Shown here: piece after piece, positions 6,075 to 12,944 of the stretch
Layout: each line of letters begins with the position of its first letter
Position numbering within the stretch: position 1 is the first letter of the stretch
NCBI GenBank assembly: GCA_024653845.1
Contig: JANLHA010000115.1
Coordinates: 1-16,133 of the forward strand
Direction: 5' to 3'
DNA from: Candidatus Omnitrophota bacterium
GTDB lineage: Bacteria; Omnitrophota; Gorgyraeia; Zapsychrales; JANLHA01
DNA length: 16,133 bases
Made by a program: the position numbers and the translations under genes
The notes under the pieces: generated by a model
The model's database searches: none
What the model was told of the DNA's origin: nothing
Seen by the model: the letters and a program-made list of their open reading frames with translations, nothing else

Positions 6075-6581
6075 TTAAGAAACCTCAAAAGAGCCCAAAC
6101 TGTCAATGATCTCGGTATCCTCTAACATATCCATCTGTTCAATGACGTCATAATTTTCTACCAGCTCCAAATTTTCCATCATCTCAAATTCTTCGCCACT
6201 GAGCTCAGTCAAAGCCGTCTCAGTGGTTTGCACTTCCAAAGTGGTCTTTAAAGTGATCGATGCGACCCAGACAACCAAACACGCAGCCACCGCGACGGGC
6301 ATCACGACTTTATTGCTGATCGCGTCCCACAGCGCCTCGAGAAACTTTTGATACCAGGGTCGCTCCTGGGCCAATCGCGTCCAAAATCGTGAAATATAGC
6401 CAGGATCTGGTTCAATCTCTTTCCACTCCCCCAACATGTCCCACGTCTTTTTATAAGCATCCATTTCTTTTTGAGCTTCGACACTTTGGATCATAAAATG
6501 CTGCATTCTCTCTTCGTCTTGAGAAGAAAGATTACCTTCTAAGAAATCAGGAATCAAACTTTTAAATTCTTCTAGGTTCAT
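6075..6581 (-). CDS. membrane anti-sigma-factor-like protein with acidic periplasmic tail
   Basis: The protein has 168 residues. Residues 1-75 are a cytoplasmic helical region of the kind found in anti-sigma domains (IPDFLEGNLSSQDEERMQHF). Residues 92-111 are one membrane segment. Residues 112-168 are a periplasmic tail with 17 acidic and no basic residues. The zinc-binding H-x3-C-x2-C of many ECF anti-sigma factors is absent: at the matching place H28 is followed by Q32 and E35. GAGGTG sits 5 nt before the ATG, and an ECF-type promoter lies 21-48 nt upstream. The location right after the sigma gene supports an anti-sigma role, with the tail as sensor. No enzyme motif is seen. The assignment rests on context and topology, so it is probable rather than proven. 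Confidence 0.78.
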   Translation of the reverse strand: MNLEEFKSLIPDFLEGNLSSQDEERMQHFMIQSVEAQKEMDAYKKTWDMLGEWKEIEPDPGYISRFWTRLAQERPWYQKFLEALWDAISNKVVMPVAVAACLVVWVASITLKTTLEVQTTETALTELSGEEFEMMENLELVENYDVIEQMDMLEDTEIIDSLGSFEVS

Positions 6582-6601
6582 AAGCCCACCTCGTCACTCT
6601 T

Positions 6602-6629
6602 TTAAACACATCAAAAAGAAAAAAGTTGC
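6602..6629 (-). promoter_or_regulatory. ECF-sigma-type promoter of the anti-sigma operon
   Basis: The minus strand has GCAACTT (6629-6623), 15 nt, then GTTTAA (6607-6602). The predicted mRNA start is near 6595, giving a leader of about 14 nt that carries GAGGTG before the ATG at 6581. It is a near copy of the element at 5213-5186, including the flanking GATGT before the -10 and GAGTGA after it. It is inferred to be recognised by the adjacent sigma factor. Confidence 0.82.
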
Positions 6630-6663
6630 GGTGACATTTTATAAATTTCAGAATATTTCAATA

Positions 6664-6695
6664 TTGCGGGAGCCCCTCCTCCGCGTCACCCGCAA
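6664..6695 (-). other. hairpin just after the sigma gene
   Basis: TTGCGGG and CCCGCAA form a perfect 7-bp stem with an 18-nt G-rich loop, starting 3 nt after the sigma stop codon on the minus strand. No T-run follows, so it is not a standard intrinsic terminator. It could protect the 3' end of the sigma mRNA or reduce read-through into the anti-sigma operon. Confidence 0.45.
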
Positions 6696-6697
6696 AT

Positions 6698-7282
6698 TTA
6701 ATCATTTTTCAAATATTCTTCCAACTTGACCTTCAAATTCAATTTGGCCCGGGTCAAAAGCGACTTGACTGCAGAAACCGAACATGCCATGGTCTCCGCA
6801 ATTTCTTCATGCGACAAATCTTCATAACGCCGCAATACAACCGCCAACTGCTGATTTTCAGGGAGCTCATCAATGGCCCGCTTCACCGCGCGAGCGCGCT
6901 CCTGTTTTTCTAATTCCCGTCGAGGATGAATGGCTTTGCGATCTTCGATTTGATGCTTGAAGCTTCCCTCTTCGGATGGAAGCACTTCATCAAGAGAAAC
7001 AAAATGGCGATGCCCTTTACGCAACTCATTCAACGCGATATTTTTGGCAATGGTATAAATCCATGTTTTGAGCTGAGCTTCGGGACGGTATGTGGCTGCA
7101 GATTTATAAACTCGAATGAAAACTTCTTGAGTTAAATCTTCAGCAGCCTCTCGATTGGCCACAAAACGATAAAGAAAATTTAAAATGCGAGCGTAATATT
7201 TATGCATCAAAGTTTCAAAAGAGGCCACATCGCCCTTTTGAAACTCCAACATCAGAATGGTGTCAGGGTCAGAAAGATGCAT
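6698..7282 (-). CDS. ECF-family RNA polymerase sigma factor
   Basis: This is a sigma70-family factor of the extracytoplasmic-function type, which directs RNA polymerase to stress promoters. With the ATG at 7282 it has 194 residues; a TTG two codons earlier is an alternative. The ribosome binding site is weak. Region 2 spans about 23-92, with YRFVANREAAEDLTQEVFIR (core binding and -10 recognition) and LKTWIYTIAKNIALNELR. Region 4 spans about 132-186, with a helix-turn-helix around YEDLSHEEIAETMACSVSAV for -35 recognition. Region 3 is missing, as expected for ECF factors. The anti-sigma-like gene follows 116 nt downstream. The PLP enzyme gene ends 42 nt upstream with no terminator, so the sigma gene may be partly read from there. 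Target promoters are probably the two matched elements downstream. Confidence 0.95.
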   Translation of the reverse strand: MHLSDPDTILMLEFQKGDVASFETLMHKYYARILNFLYRFVANREAAEDLTQEVFIRVYKSAATYRPEAQLKTWIYTIAKNIALNELRKGHRHFVSLDEVLPSEEGSFKHQIEDRKAIHPRRELEKQERARAVKRAIDELPENQQLAVVLRRYEDLSHEEIAETMACSVSAVKSLLTRAKLNLKVKLEEYLKND

Positions 7283-7324
7283 TCTCAATTCACGATTGGT
7301 TAAATAAGAGATTTGGACTTAACC

Positions 7325-8461
7325 TTAAGCCAAAGCGGCTTTGAGATCATCAATCAAATCTTGCGGATCTTCAATTCCGACGGAAACGCGGACGGTTTCG
7401 GGCGTCATCCCAGAAGCCTTCAACCCCTTTTCGCCCATCGAGGCATGGCTCATCAACCAAGGACTTTCGATCAAAGATTCGACCCCGCCTAAAGATTCTG
7501 CCAAACTGAAGAATTTCAATTTCTTGAACAATGTCTTGAGGTCAACTTTCTTCGTATCCAACTCAAATGCAAGCATCCCGCCAAAACCCTTCATTTGTTT
7601 TTTGATCAGGGCTTGTTGTGGATGGCTGGCAAGTCCTGGATAATAAACTTTTTTGACGTTTTTGTGTTTCTCTAAGAATTGAGCAATTTTCAAAGCATTC
7701 GCTTGATGGGCTTCCATCCGATACGCCAGCGTCTTGACACCACGTAACACCAGCCAGGCATCAAATGGAGATTCAGAAATGCCGAGCGCGTTGACGAGAA
7801 ATTTTCCTCTTTCCTCGAGGTCCTTACGTCCATAAACAATGGCTCCTCCGACGACATCGCTGTGACCATTGATGTATTTCGTTGTGGAGTGAACAACGAT
7901 ATCCGCACCGAATTCGAATGGCTTCTGAAAGTACGGGCTTAAAAATGTATTATCGACGACGGTGAGCAGTTTCTTCTCCTTGCCCACTTTAATGACCGCA
8001 TCGAGATCAATAATATTCAAAAGCGGATTCGACGGGGTTTCGATCCAAATCATTTTTGTTTTCGGCTTGATTGCAGCTTTCACGGCCTTGATGTCGCGCA
8101 TATTGATAAAAGAAAACGTGATCCCCATCTCTGGAAAAACACGATTAAAAAGCCGATACGTTCCGCCATAGATATCATCGCCGGTTACCACATGGTCGCC
8201 CGCTTTCAGGAAGAACAACACAGCCGTGATGGCAGCCATTCCCGTTGCCGTCGCAGAACATCCCATGCCACCTTCTAAGGCCGCAATGTTCTCTTCCAAA
8301 GCCGCGCGGGTCGGGTTGCCACTTCGGGTATAATCATAACCCTTATTTTTGCCAAGCTCGTCGAAATAAAATGTCGATGATGAATAAATCGGGGTAGTGA
8401 CCGAATTATAACTCCCGTCCTTATAAACTCCTGTATGAACAGAATTCGTTCTGATATCCAT
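7325..8461 (-). CDS. Cys/Met metabolism PLP-dependent enzyme (cystathionine gamma-synthase/lyase type)
   Basis: This is a trans-sulfuration family enzyme that makes or breaks cystathionine or a related thioether using pyridoxal phosphate. With the ATG at 8461 (AAGGAG 6 nt upstream) it has 378 residues, the usual length. The YDYTRSGNPTR segment (42-52) contains the phosphate-contacting Tyr and Arg of a neighbouring subunit. D170 in VVDNTF holds the pyridine nitrogen. K195 in HSTTKYINGHSD is the Schiff-base lysine. SLGGVESLIESP near the C-terminus is also characteristic. The sequence does not separate synthase, gamma-lyase and beta-lyase activities, so no symbol is given. A strong promoter lies directly upstream. 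The gene precedes the ECF sigma gene; no functional link is evident. Confidence 0.93.
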   Translation of the reverse strand: MDIRTNSVHTGVYKDGSYNSVTTPIYSSSTFYFDELGKNKGYDYTRSGNPTRAALEENIAALEGGMGCSATATGMAAITAVLFFLKAGDHVVTGDDIYGGTYRLFNRVFPEMGITFSFINMRDIKAVKAAIKPKTKMIWIETPSNPLLNIIDLDAVIKVGKEKKLLTVVDNTFLSPYFQKPFEFGADIVVHSTTKYINGHSDVVGGAIVYGRKDLEERGKFLVNALGISESPFDAWLVLRGVKTLAYRMEAHQANALKIAQFLEKHKNVKKVYYPGLASHPQQALIKKQMKGFGGMLAFELDTKKVDLKTLFKKLKFFSLAESLGGVESLIESPWLMSHASMGEKGLKASGMTPETVRVSVGIEDPQDLIDDLKAALA

Positions 8462-8511
8462 GAAAATCTCCTTATCTTTTACCGCTTTCAAGACTGTTCT
8501 TGATGAGCCTC

Positions 8512-8540
8512 ATAATACCTTTCTCTCACAGGATCGTCAA
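8512..8540 (-). promoter_or_regulatory. sigma70-like promoter of the PLP enzyme gene
   Basis: TTGACG (8540-8535) and TATTAT (8517-8512) are 17 nt apart on the minus strand, with 5/6 matches to each consensus hexamer. The element lies in the 84-nt gap after the YgfZ-like gene and gives a leader of about 45 nt before the ATG at 8461. Confidence 0.82.
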
Positions 8541-8545
8541 CTTCT

Positions 8546-9220
8546 TCATTCATTGCGCACAAAGACAAATCCTTTGACCCGCCCTGTTCCTTTTTCTTGA
8601 ATTTTTGACGTCATTTTTTGTTTTTCTTCGTCGCCGCACTGGTCTTCGTATTTGATCATCAATTCCCATGATGGCTTGGAACGATTATGAACTTTGGAGA
8701 CCGGTTCTTGGCCTAAAAAACATCCTTTGGTGAAAGACACAAATTCTGTTTCGCTGACATTGAGAATGAATTCGTCTTGATAATCCACTCCGTGAAGAGG
8801 GATTTCGTTTTCGACTCGGAAATACAAAAATTCTTCGTCGGTAACGTTACTTTCTAGAATTCGCTGGGTGATGATCAATTGCCCGCGTTTTTGCGGAATC
8901 ACAAATTCCTCTCCCTGCGGCTTATAATCACCCTCGAGATCAAAATAAACGCGATGAGTGGTCTTCTCAACTTTCACTCCACTCAATCGCGCATAACGAT
9001 CCAAATGTGCCAAGACCTGATCCACGAACGTAGGCTCCAGCACAATCAAGAATTCATCGACTCCCTTTCTCACCTGATCAAAAATTGCAATGATCCGGCC
9101 GTGGATGTTAAGAAAAACATTTCGCGGCTGGTCCAAAACGTTAGAGGTTAGGCCATTAAGGAATTGTTGCGGGTGAGGATGGATCAGGAAGACCACTTTA
9201 CTCGAAGGATATATTTTCAT
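8546..9220 (-). CDS. ygfZ: YgfZ/GcvT-like folate-binding protein
   Basis: This is a homologue of YgfZ, a tetrahydrofolate-binding protein related to the T-protein of glycine cleavage that supports iron-sulfur enzymes such as MiaB. The key evidence is KGCFLGQE, the YgfZ signature KGCYxGQE with its invariant cysteine. An N-terminal FLNGLTSNVL segment follows the family pattern of FLqgqlTnDv. The ATG at 9220 gives 224 residues and overlaps the preceding small gene by 23 nt. A TTG at 9250 with AAAGG upstream is an alternative start. The protein is shorter than E. coli YgfZ (326), as in many bacteria. MiaA, whose i6A product is the substrate of MiaB, is encoded elsewhere in this window. It is also near glyA, another folate enzyme. 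Confidence 0.85.
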   Translation of the reverse strand: MKIYPSSKVVFLIHPHPQQFLNGLTSNVLDQPRNVFLNIHGRIIAIFDQVRKGVDEFLIVLEPTFVDQVLAHLDRYARLSGVKVEKTTHRVYFDLEGDYKPQGEEFVIPQKRGQLIITQRILESNVTDEEFLYFRVENEIPLHGVDYQDEFILNVSETEFVSFTKGCFLGQEPVSKVHNRSKPSWELMIKYEDQCGDEEKQKMTSKIQEKGTGRVKGFVFVRNE

Positions 9221-9542
9221 AAATTTTAAAAATATTCCTATTTCTTCCAAAAACCTTTAGAAAAAATTCTTTCTCGCATATCCTCATCTCCAATGGTGGC
9301 AAGAAATTCAGACGACAAATAAAATCCATGCTCTCCGGACCTCTACGGATTGTGACTTCTCCTTGAGGATGTGGAAGAACTAAAACAGGCATTGAGAAAA
9401 ATTCCGGTTGTCTGACTTTTCCATTCCAACGAAGAGCTAAAGACTCAAAAAATTTTCCCTGTTCACGACTTTGCGAGCGATGGCTATAGTAAAATAAAAA
9501 TCCCATCCCAAAAAAGAAAACCCAAGAAATTAAATCCCACAT
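9198..9542 (-). CDS. small hypothetical membrane protein
   Basis: I do not recognise this protein. The ATG at 9542 has GGAGG 5 nt upstream and gives 114 residues. Residues 2-19 (WDLISWVFFFGMGFLFYY) form one membrane anchor. A mixed soluble domain follows, with PVLVLPHPQGEVTIRRGP in the middle and a basic, aromatic C-terminus. No catalytic motif is visible. It overlaps the YgfZ-like gene by 23 nt and follows the SDR gene by 24 nt, so it is in the same operon. The strong ribosome binding site and overlapping arrangement argue that it is a real gene. Confidence 0.7.
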   Translation of the reverse strand: MWDLISWVFFFGMGFLFYYSHRSQSREQGKFFESLALRWNGKVRQPEFFSMPVLVLPHPQGEVTIRRGPESMDFICRLNFLPPLEMRICEKEFFLKVFGRNRNIFKIYENISFE

Positions 9543-9566
9543 TAATCCCTCCAATACCGATGCAAT

Positions 9567-10292
9567 TTACCACGCAATCTCTTCCCGATCTCTAAAAAAC
9601 TTCCCCGTCGGACCACCATCTGGCAATGCGGCCAACCATACGGCGGTGTCTGCACCTTGCTCAACACTGCGTGTGGCTCCCGCTCCACCCATACGGGTTT
9701 TGACCCAACCCGGACACATGCTATTGATCAAAATATTTTCTCCTTGCAACTCGTCATTGACGATCCTCGTCACGGTATTGATAGCGGTCTTTGAGATTCG
9801 ATACGCGGGATATCCGCCATTCATTCCGGTCAACTGCCCCATTCCGCTGGACATATTCACAATTCGGCCGTATTGGTTTTTCCTCATCAAAGGAACCAAT
9901 GCCTGACATAAAAGAATGGGGCCATAGACATTGGTGGTCATAGCTTCTTCGATGGTCTTTATTTTGGCATGAAAGAAACTGGGGAATTCTTCAGTATCTG
10001 CACTCTTGGCGTCGGGGAAAATTCCTGCATTGTTGACAAGAATGTCACAGCGCCCGAATTCCTTTTCCAAAAAATTCTTCAATTCGACAATATTGGCCGC
10101 ATGAGTCACATCGAGCGCGCGAAAGCGAACTGGAAGCCCCTGCCGCTGCAAAGTTTCAGCAGCTTCAATTCCAGCGACTTGATCACGGCTGGTCAAAATG
10201 ACCAAGATCCCTTGTTGGGCCAATTGACGGCAAACTTCAAAACCGATTCCACGATTTCCGCCCGTCACCACTGCAATTTTTGTTTTTGTCAT
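9567..10292 (-). CDS. SDR-family oxidoreductase (carbonyl-reductase-like)
   Basis: This is a classical short-chain dehydrogenase/reductase of 241 residues with the ATG at 10292 (GAGGAGGT 5 nt upstream). It shows the cofactor loop TGGNRGIG (10-17), NNAG (87-90), a catalytic Ser in NMSSG (146-150) and Y164-x3-K168 in YRISK. R37 in LTSRD follows the second strand, which favours NADPH. The sequence style (VTGGNRGIGFE) is close to carbonyl-reductase-type SDRs; the substrate cannot be told. The gene begins 11 nt after the Nudix gene stop, within the long operon. Confidence 0.92.
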   Translation of the reverse strand: MTKTKIAVVTGGNRGIGFEVCRQLAQQGILVILTSRDQVAGIEAAETLQRQGLPVRFRALDVTHAANIVELKNFLEKEFGRCDILVNNAGIFPDAKSADTEEFPSFFHAKIKTIEEAMTTNVYGPILLCQALVPLMRKNQYGRIVNMSSGMGQLTGMNGGYPAYRISKTAINTVTRIVNDELQGENILINSMCPGWVKTRMGGAGATRSVEQGADTAVWLAALPDGGPTGKFFRDREEIAW

Positions 10293-10303
10293 AACGCACC
10301 TCC

Positions 10304-11080
10304 TCAAAAATTTTTATTCTTTTGAGAAAGATAATCTTGAATGATTTGTTTGTGCCCTAACGCATACTCCCATTTTAACAAATCTTCATAAGGAACGACT
10401 CGAAGTCCTTTCGCGTCATCTCCAGCTGCTGGATTTCCCGTTCCCTGCGCAATGAAAACGGTACTCACCGTATGGAATCGTGGATCCCGAGCCGGATCAG
10501 AATACGTATGCAATTGTCGCAAATTCTGCAAATCCAATCTGGTCTCCTCTTTCGCTTCCCGACGAGCTGCTGCCTCCAGACTCTCCCAGCAATCCACAAA
10601 CCCACCTGGAATGGCCCAGCCATACGGCGGATTGCTTCGCTCAATCAAAACAACGCCATCTTTGAGCTCAATGATGATATCAACGCAAACATACGGCCCC
10701 AGCCCCAAATCATTTTGCACATGGTTGATATAGCCCTCCAATTGCCCTTTGAAGATTTGGAATGCCGCTTCATTTTTGATCGATAATATAATTTTTTTAA
10801 GGCTATGTTTCTCAAAACGCAAGAACCGCAAGATTTCTTGCGCCATGATTTTTGCAGCCGCTAAAATCGGAAAATCTTGCAGGCCATCGTCGACATCTGA
10901 TAAAACAACCGTAGAACTCTTCAATTCGATGGAACGCTTAAAAGAATTCGCATAAGTTTGTCTCAAAACATGTTCATTGATCGTCACACCAGAATCCATG
11001 ACCTTGATGGCTTCCCCGAATTCCGAAAGACCTGCACCTGCCTGTACAATTTCAATTTCTGTATCTTTGACTCGGATCAT
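10304..11080 (-). CDS. Nudix hydrolase with an N-terminal macro-domain-like module
   Basis: The protein has 258 residues. The C-terminal Nudix domain spans about 128-258, with the box G160-x5-E166-x7-R174-E175 and E178-E179; the usual Gly after EEx is R181. Such enzymes hydrolyse nucleoside diphosphates linked to another group; WAIPGGFVD suggests an ADP-ribose or sugar-nucleotide type. Residues 20-115 resemble the second half of a macro domain: LRQTYANSFKRSIELKSSTVVL, FPILAAAKIMAQEILRFL and KKIILSIKNEAAFQIFK follow the family pattern. The first half, with the GGGV ribose-binding loop, is missing. The second loop, normally GTGxxxFP, is DVDDGLQDFP. The start codon overlaps the upstream stop (ATGA), indicating coupling to the nucleotidyltransferase gene. 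Confidence 0.85.
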   Translation of the reverse strand: MIRVKDTEIEIVQAGAGLSEFGEAIKVMDSGVTINEHVLRQTYANSFKRSIELKSSTVVLSDVDDGLQDFPILAAAKIMAQEILRFLRFEKHSLKKIILSIKNEAAFQIFKGQLEGYINHVQNDLGLGPYVCVDIIIELKDGVVLIERSNPPYGWAIPGGFVDCWESLEAAARREAKEETRLDLQNLRQLHTYSDPARDPRFHTVSTVFIAQGTGNPAAGDDAKGLRVVPYEDLLKWEYALGHKQIIQDYLSQKNKNF

Positions 11081-12504
11081 CCCTGCACGACTTTCTTAGC
11101 TAAATTTAAGGCCTCTTCTTTCGTCGCGACCTTTCCCAAACTCTGCTCCTCTTCGACCGTTTTCAAAATCTGAGCAAATAGCGGGGAGGGCTTGAGCTTC
11201 AACTCCTTAATCAAATCATTACCATTGATCAACCGAACAAAAGGCTTTTCTTTTTTCTTTTCAAAGAAACGATCAACAACCTCTCGACAAATTTTTTCGT
11301 GATGCTTTTCATCCTCTGGTGTTGTCAACGGTCCACGCGTGGAGCGCTGATCTGCCATGGCTAAAAGAGCAATGCTTGCCCCCTCCTCTTTGGCATCACG
11401 GAAATAACGAAAGAATGCTTTATCCGTCGGGCGCTTGAAATTGGCCAGATAACCTGGCCGCAGATGCCATAACACCATGTCTTCCAGCATCATTCTTTCT
11501 TTGGTCGAAATTTTAAGAAATCGGGCAATTTGTCGAACAATTCCCCTGCCCACATGTTCATGCCCGTGAAAGGACATCCGTTCTCCTTCTTGCTTTCGAG
11601 TCTCAGGTTTTCCAATATCATGTAACAATGCCGCCAACTTCATCACAGATCGACGAGAATGGCCACCACCCGCCTCTTCCTGGGCATACGCTTTCACCTC
11701 AACGTCATTTTCAAATTCTTTCAAAACTCCCTCGAGTTGAACAACGGTCTCCAGAGAGTGTGGCCAAACATCCAAATGGTGATATCCCCCTTGCGAAACA
11801 TTTTGCATGATCGCAATTTGAGGCATCACTTTTTCCAAAAGACCAATTTCATCCAACGCTTTGAGTCCCGCGGCGGCCCGCGGACTCTCCAATATCTTAA
11901 ACACCTCTTCTCGGATACGCTCAGCGGAAACTTGTCGAATCAGGTCCCGATCCTTCTTGATTTGCGCTTTTGTTTTAGATTCAATCTTAAAATCCAAAAC
12001 GGCCTGCAGACTGTAAGCGCGCAACAGCCTCAAAGGATCCTCTTTAAAAGCTATAGGAGAAACCATCCGGATTCGTCGGAATTTGAGGTCACGAAAGCTG
12101 ATCAATTGTTTTCTCAAAAGTTGATCAACAGTCTCTTGGTCAACAAGGGCATTCAGATTGACAGAAAAAACATTAATAAAAAAATCCCGGTGAGCCAAAT
12201 CTTTCTTAATGGTTGCTCCGCGGAAATCTGCAAAATCAAACGTCCAGATTTGGCCTTCAATCTTTTTGACCACACGAGCGCACCCATGCTCTTCATCCAA
12301 AAGAACAAAAGCGCCTCGAAAGGCTTTGGCAAAACTCTTGGCCAAAGCGATTGCGTTTTTATCAACGGCAAAATCAAAATCAAAGCAGGATCTTTTCAAA
12401 AGGTAGTCTCGCCAAAAGCCACCAACGAGATAGACCTTATTCCGTCGACGCTTGGCAAGATGATGGAGGGCTTGAAGTTGAGGATAAATTTCGAAGAAGG
12501 ACAT
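11077..12504 (-). CDS. cca: CCA-adding enzyme / poly(A) polymerase family nucleotidyltransferase with HD domain
   Basis: This is a class II tRNA nucleotidyltransferase-type protein of 475 residues that adds CCA (or only A, or poly(A)) to RNA 3' ends. The head shows VGGFWRD (27-33; usually GGxVRD) and catalytic D42-F-D44. It is followed by HRDFFIN (105-111) and KEDPLRLLRAYSLQ (154-167), the RNA-binding and nucleotide-selecting motifs. Residues about 285-420 are an HD phosphohydrolase domain with H295-D296 in LLHDIGKP and further histidines in FHGHEHVG. The HD domain is known from E. coli-type CCA enzymes. Substrate choice (CCA, CC, A or poly(A)) cannot be decided from sequence alone. No strong ribosome binding site is seen, and a 15-bp palindrome lies just upstream. 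Confidence 0.9.
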   Translation of the reverse strand: MSFFEIYPQLQALHHLAKRRRNKVYLVGGFWRDYLLKRSCFDFDFAVDKNAIALAKSFAKAFRGAFVLLDEEHGCARVVKKIEGQIWTFDFADFRGATIKKDLAHRDFFINVFSVNLNALVDQETVDQLLRKQLISFRDLKFRRIRMVSPIAFKEDPLRLLRAYSLQAVLDFKIESKTKAQIKKDRDLIRQVSAERIREEVFKILESPRAAAGLKALDEIGLLEKVMPQIAIMQNVSQGGYHHLDVWPHSLETVVQLEGVLKEFENDVEVKAYAQEEAGGGHSRRSVMKLAALLHDIGKPETRKQEGERMSFHGHEHVGRGIVRQIARFLKISTKERMMLEDMVLWHLRPGYLANFKRPTDKAFFRYFRDAKEEGASIALLAMADQRSTRGPLTTPEDEKHHEKICREVVDRFFEKKKEKPFVRLINGNDLIKELKLKPSPLFAQILKTVEEEQSLGKVATKEEALNLAKKVVQG

Positions 12505-12511
12505 AACATTT

Positions 12512-12526
12512 CGATGGAATCCATCG
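12512..12526. repeat. short perfect palindrome upstream of the nucleotidyltransferase gene
   Basis: CGATGGA and TCCATCG are exact 7-bp inverted arms around one central base, in the 32-nt gap between the DUF151 gene and cca. It covers the place where a ribosome binding site would be expected. It could be a protein site or an RNA structure, or chance. Confidence 0.35.
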
Positions 12527-12536
12527 CCAAATCACC

Positions 12537-12944
12537 TTATGAAGATTTAAGAATTTCCGCTTTTTTAATGACCTCTTCATCAACAAAGATAGGAGCGTGA
12601 GCCCGGACAGCCAATGCAATCCCATCTGATGGCCGGCAATCCACTTCAATAATTTCATTGGATTTGTTTCTTAAAATCAATTTGGCATGAAACGTGTTAG
12701 CCACAAGCTTATCGATGGTTAACTTTTCCATCTTGGCTCCGAGGACCTCGAGAGTTGAAATCAACAAGTCGTGCGTCATAGGACGTGGCGCCTCCAAGCC
12801 AGACAACTTCATCTTGATCGTCGAGGCTTCCACAAATCCAATCACAATGGGGAATTGTCGTTCTCCCAATTTTTCTTTAAGCACGATGATCTGATCTTGA
12901 CGACGCTCGTCAATGATGATTCGGCTCAATTCCACTTGAATCAT
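12537..12944 (-). CDS. DUF151 / bifunctional nuclease family protein
   Basis: The protein has 135 residues and matches the BFN (DUF151) domain, first described as a nuclease with DNase and RNase activity in plants and common in bacteria with unclear roles. Diagnostic stretches are LGERQFPIVIG (about 26-36), an EA-containing helix, and the C-terminal CRPSDGIALAVRAHAPIFVDEEV. Its ATG overlaps the nrdR stop codon (ATGA), so translation is probably coupled. It lies between nrdR and the nucleotidyltransferase gene, in a cluster rich in nucleotide and RNA functions. Confidence 0.92.
   Translation of the reverse strand: MIQVELSRIIIDERRQDQIIVLKEKLGERQFPIVIGFVEASTIKMKLSGLEAPRPMTHDLLISTLEVLGAKMEKLTIDKLVANTFHAKLILRNKSNEIIEVDCRPSDGIALAVRAHAPIFVDEEVIKKAEILKSS

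Noticed and set aside
7300..7327. A third ECF-type promoter before the sigma gene (TAAGGTT-N15-ATTTAA)
   Set aside because: The spacing fits, but only 3 of 7 bases match the -35 of the other two sites and the flanking conserved bases are missing. Autoregulation through this site is not supported by sequence.
8472..8516. A 13-codon leader peptide frame before the PLP enzyme gene
   Set aside because: Its ATG overlaps the -10 hexamer of the promoter and would not be in the mRNA. It has no runs of regulatory codons.
11659..12600. A 313-codon open frame on the plus strand opposite the nucleotidyltransferase gene
   Set aside because: It lies fully opposite a gene with clear catalytic motifs, has no recognisable domain and no convincing ribosome binding site. 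Long antisense frames are common opposite lysine- and leucine-rich genes.
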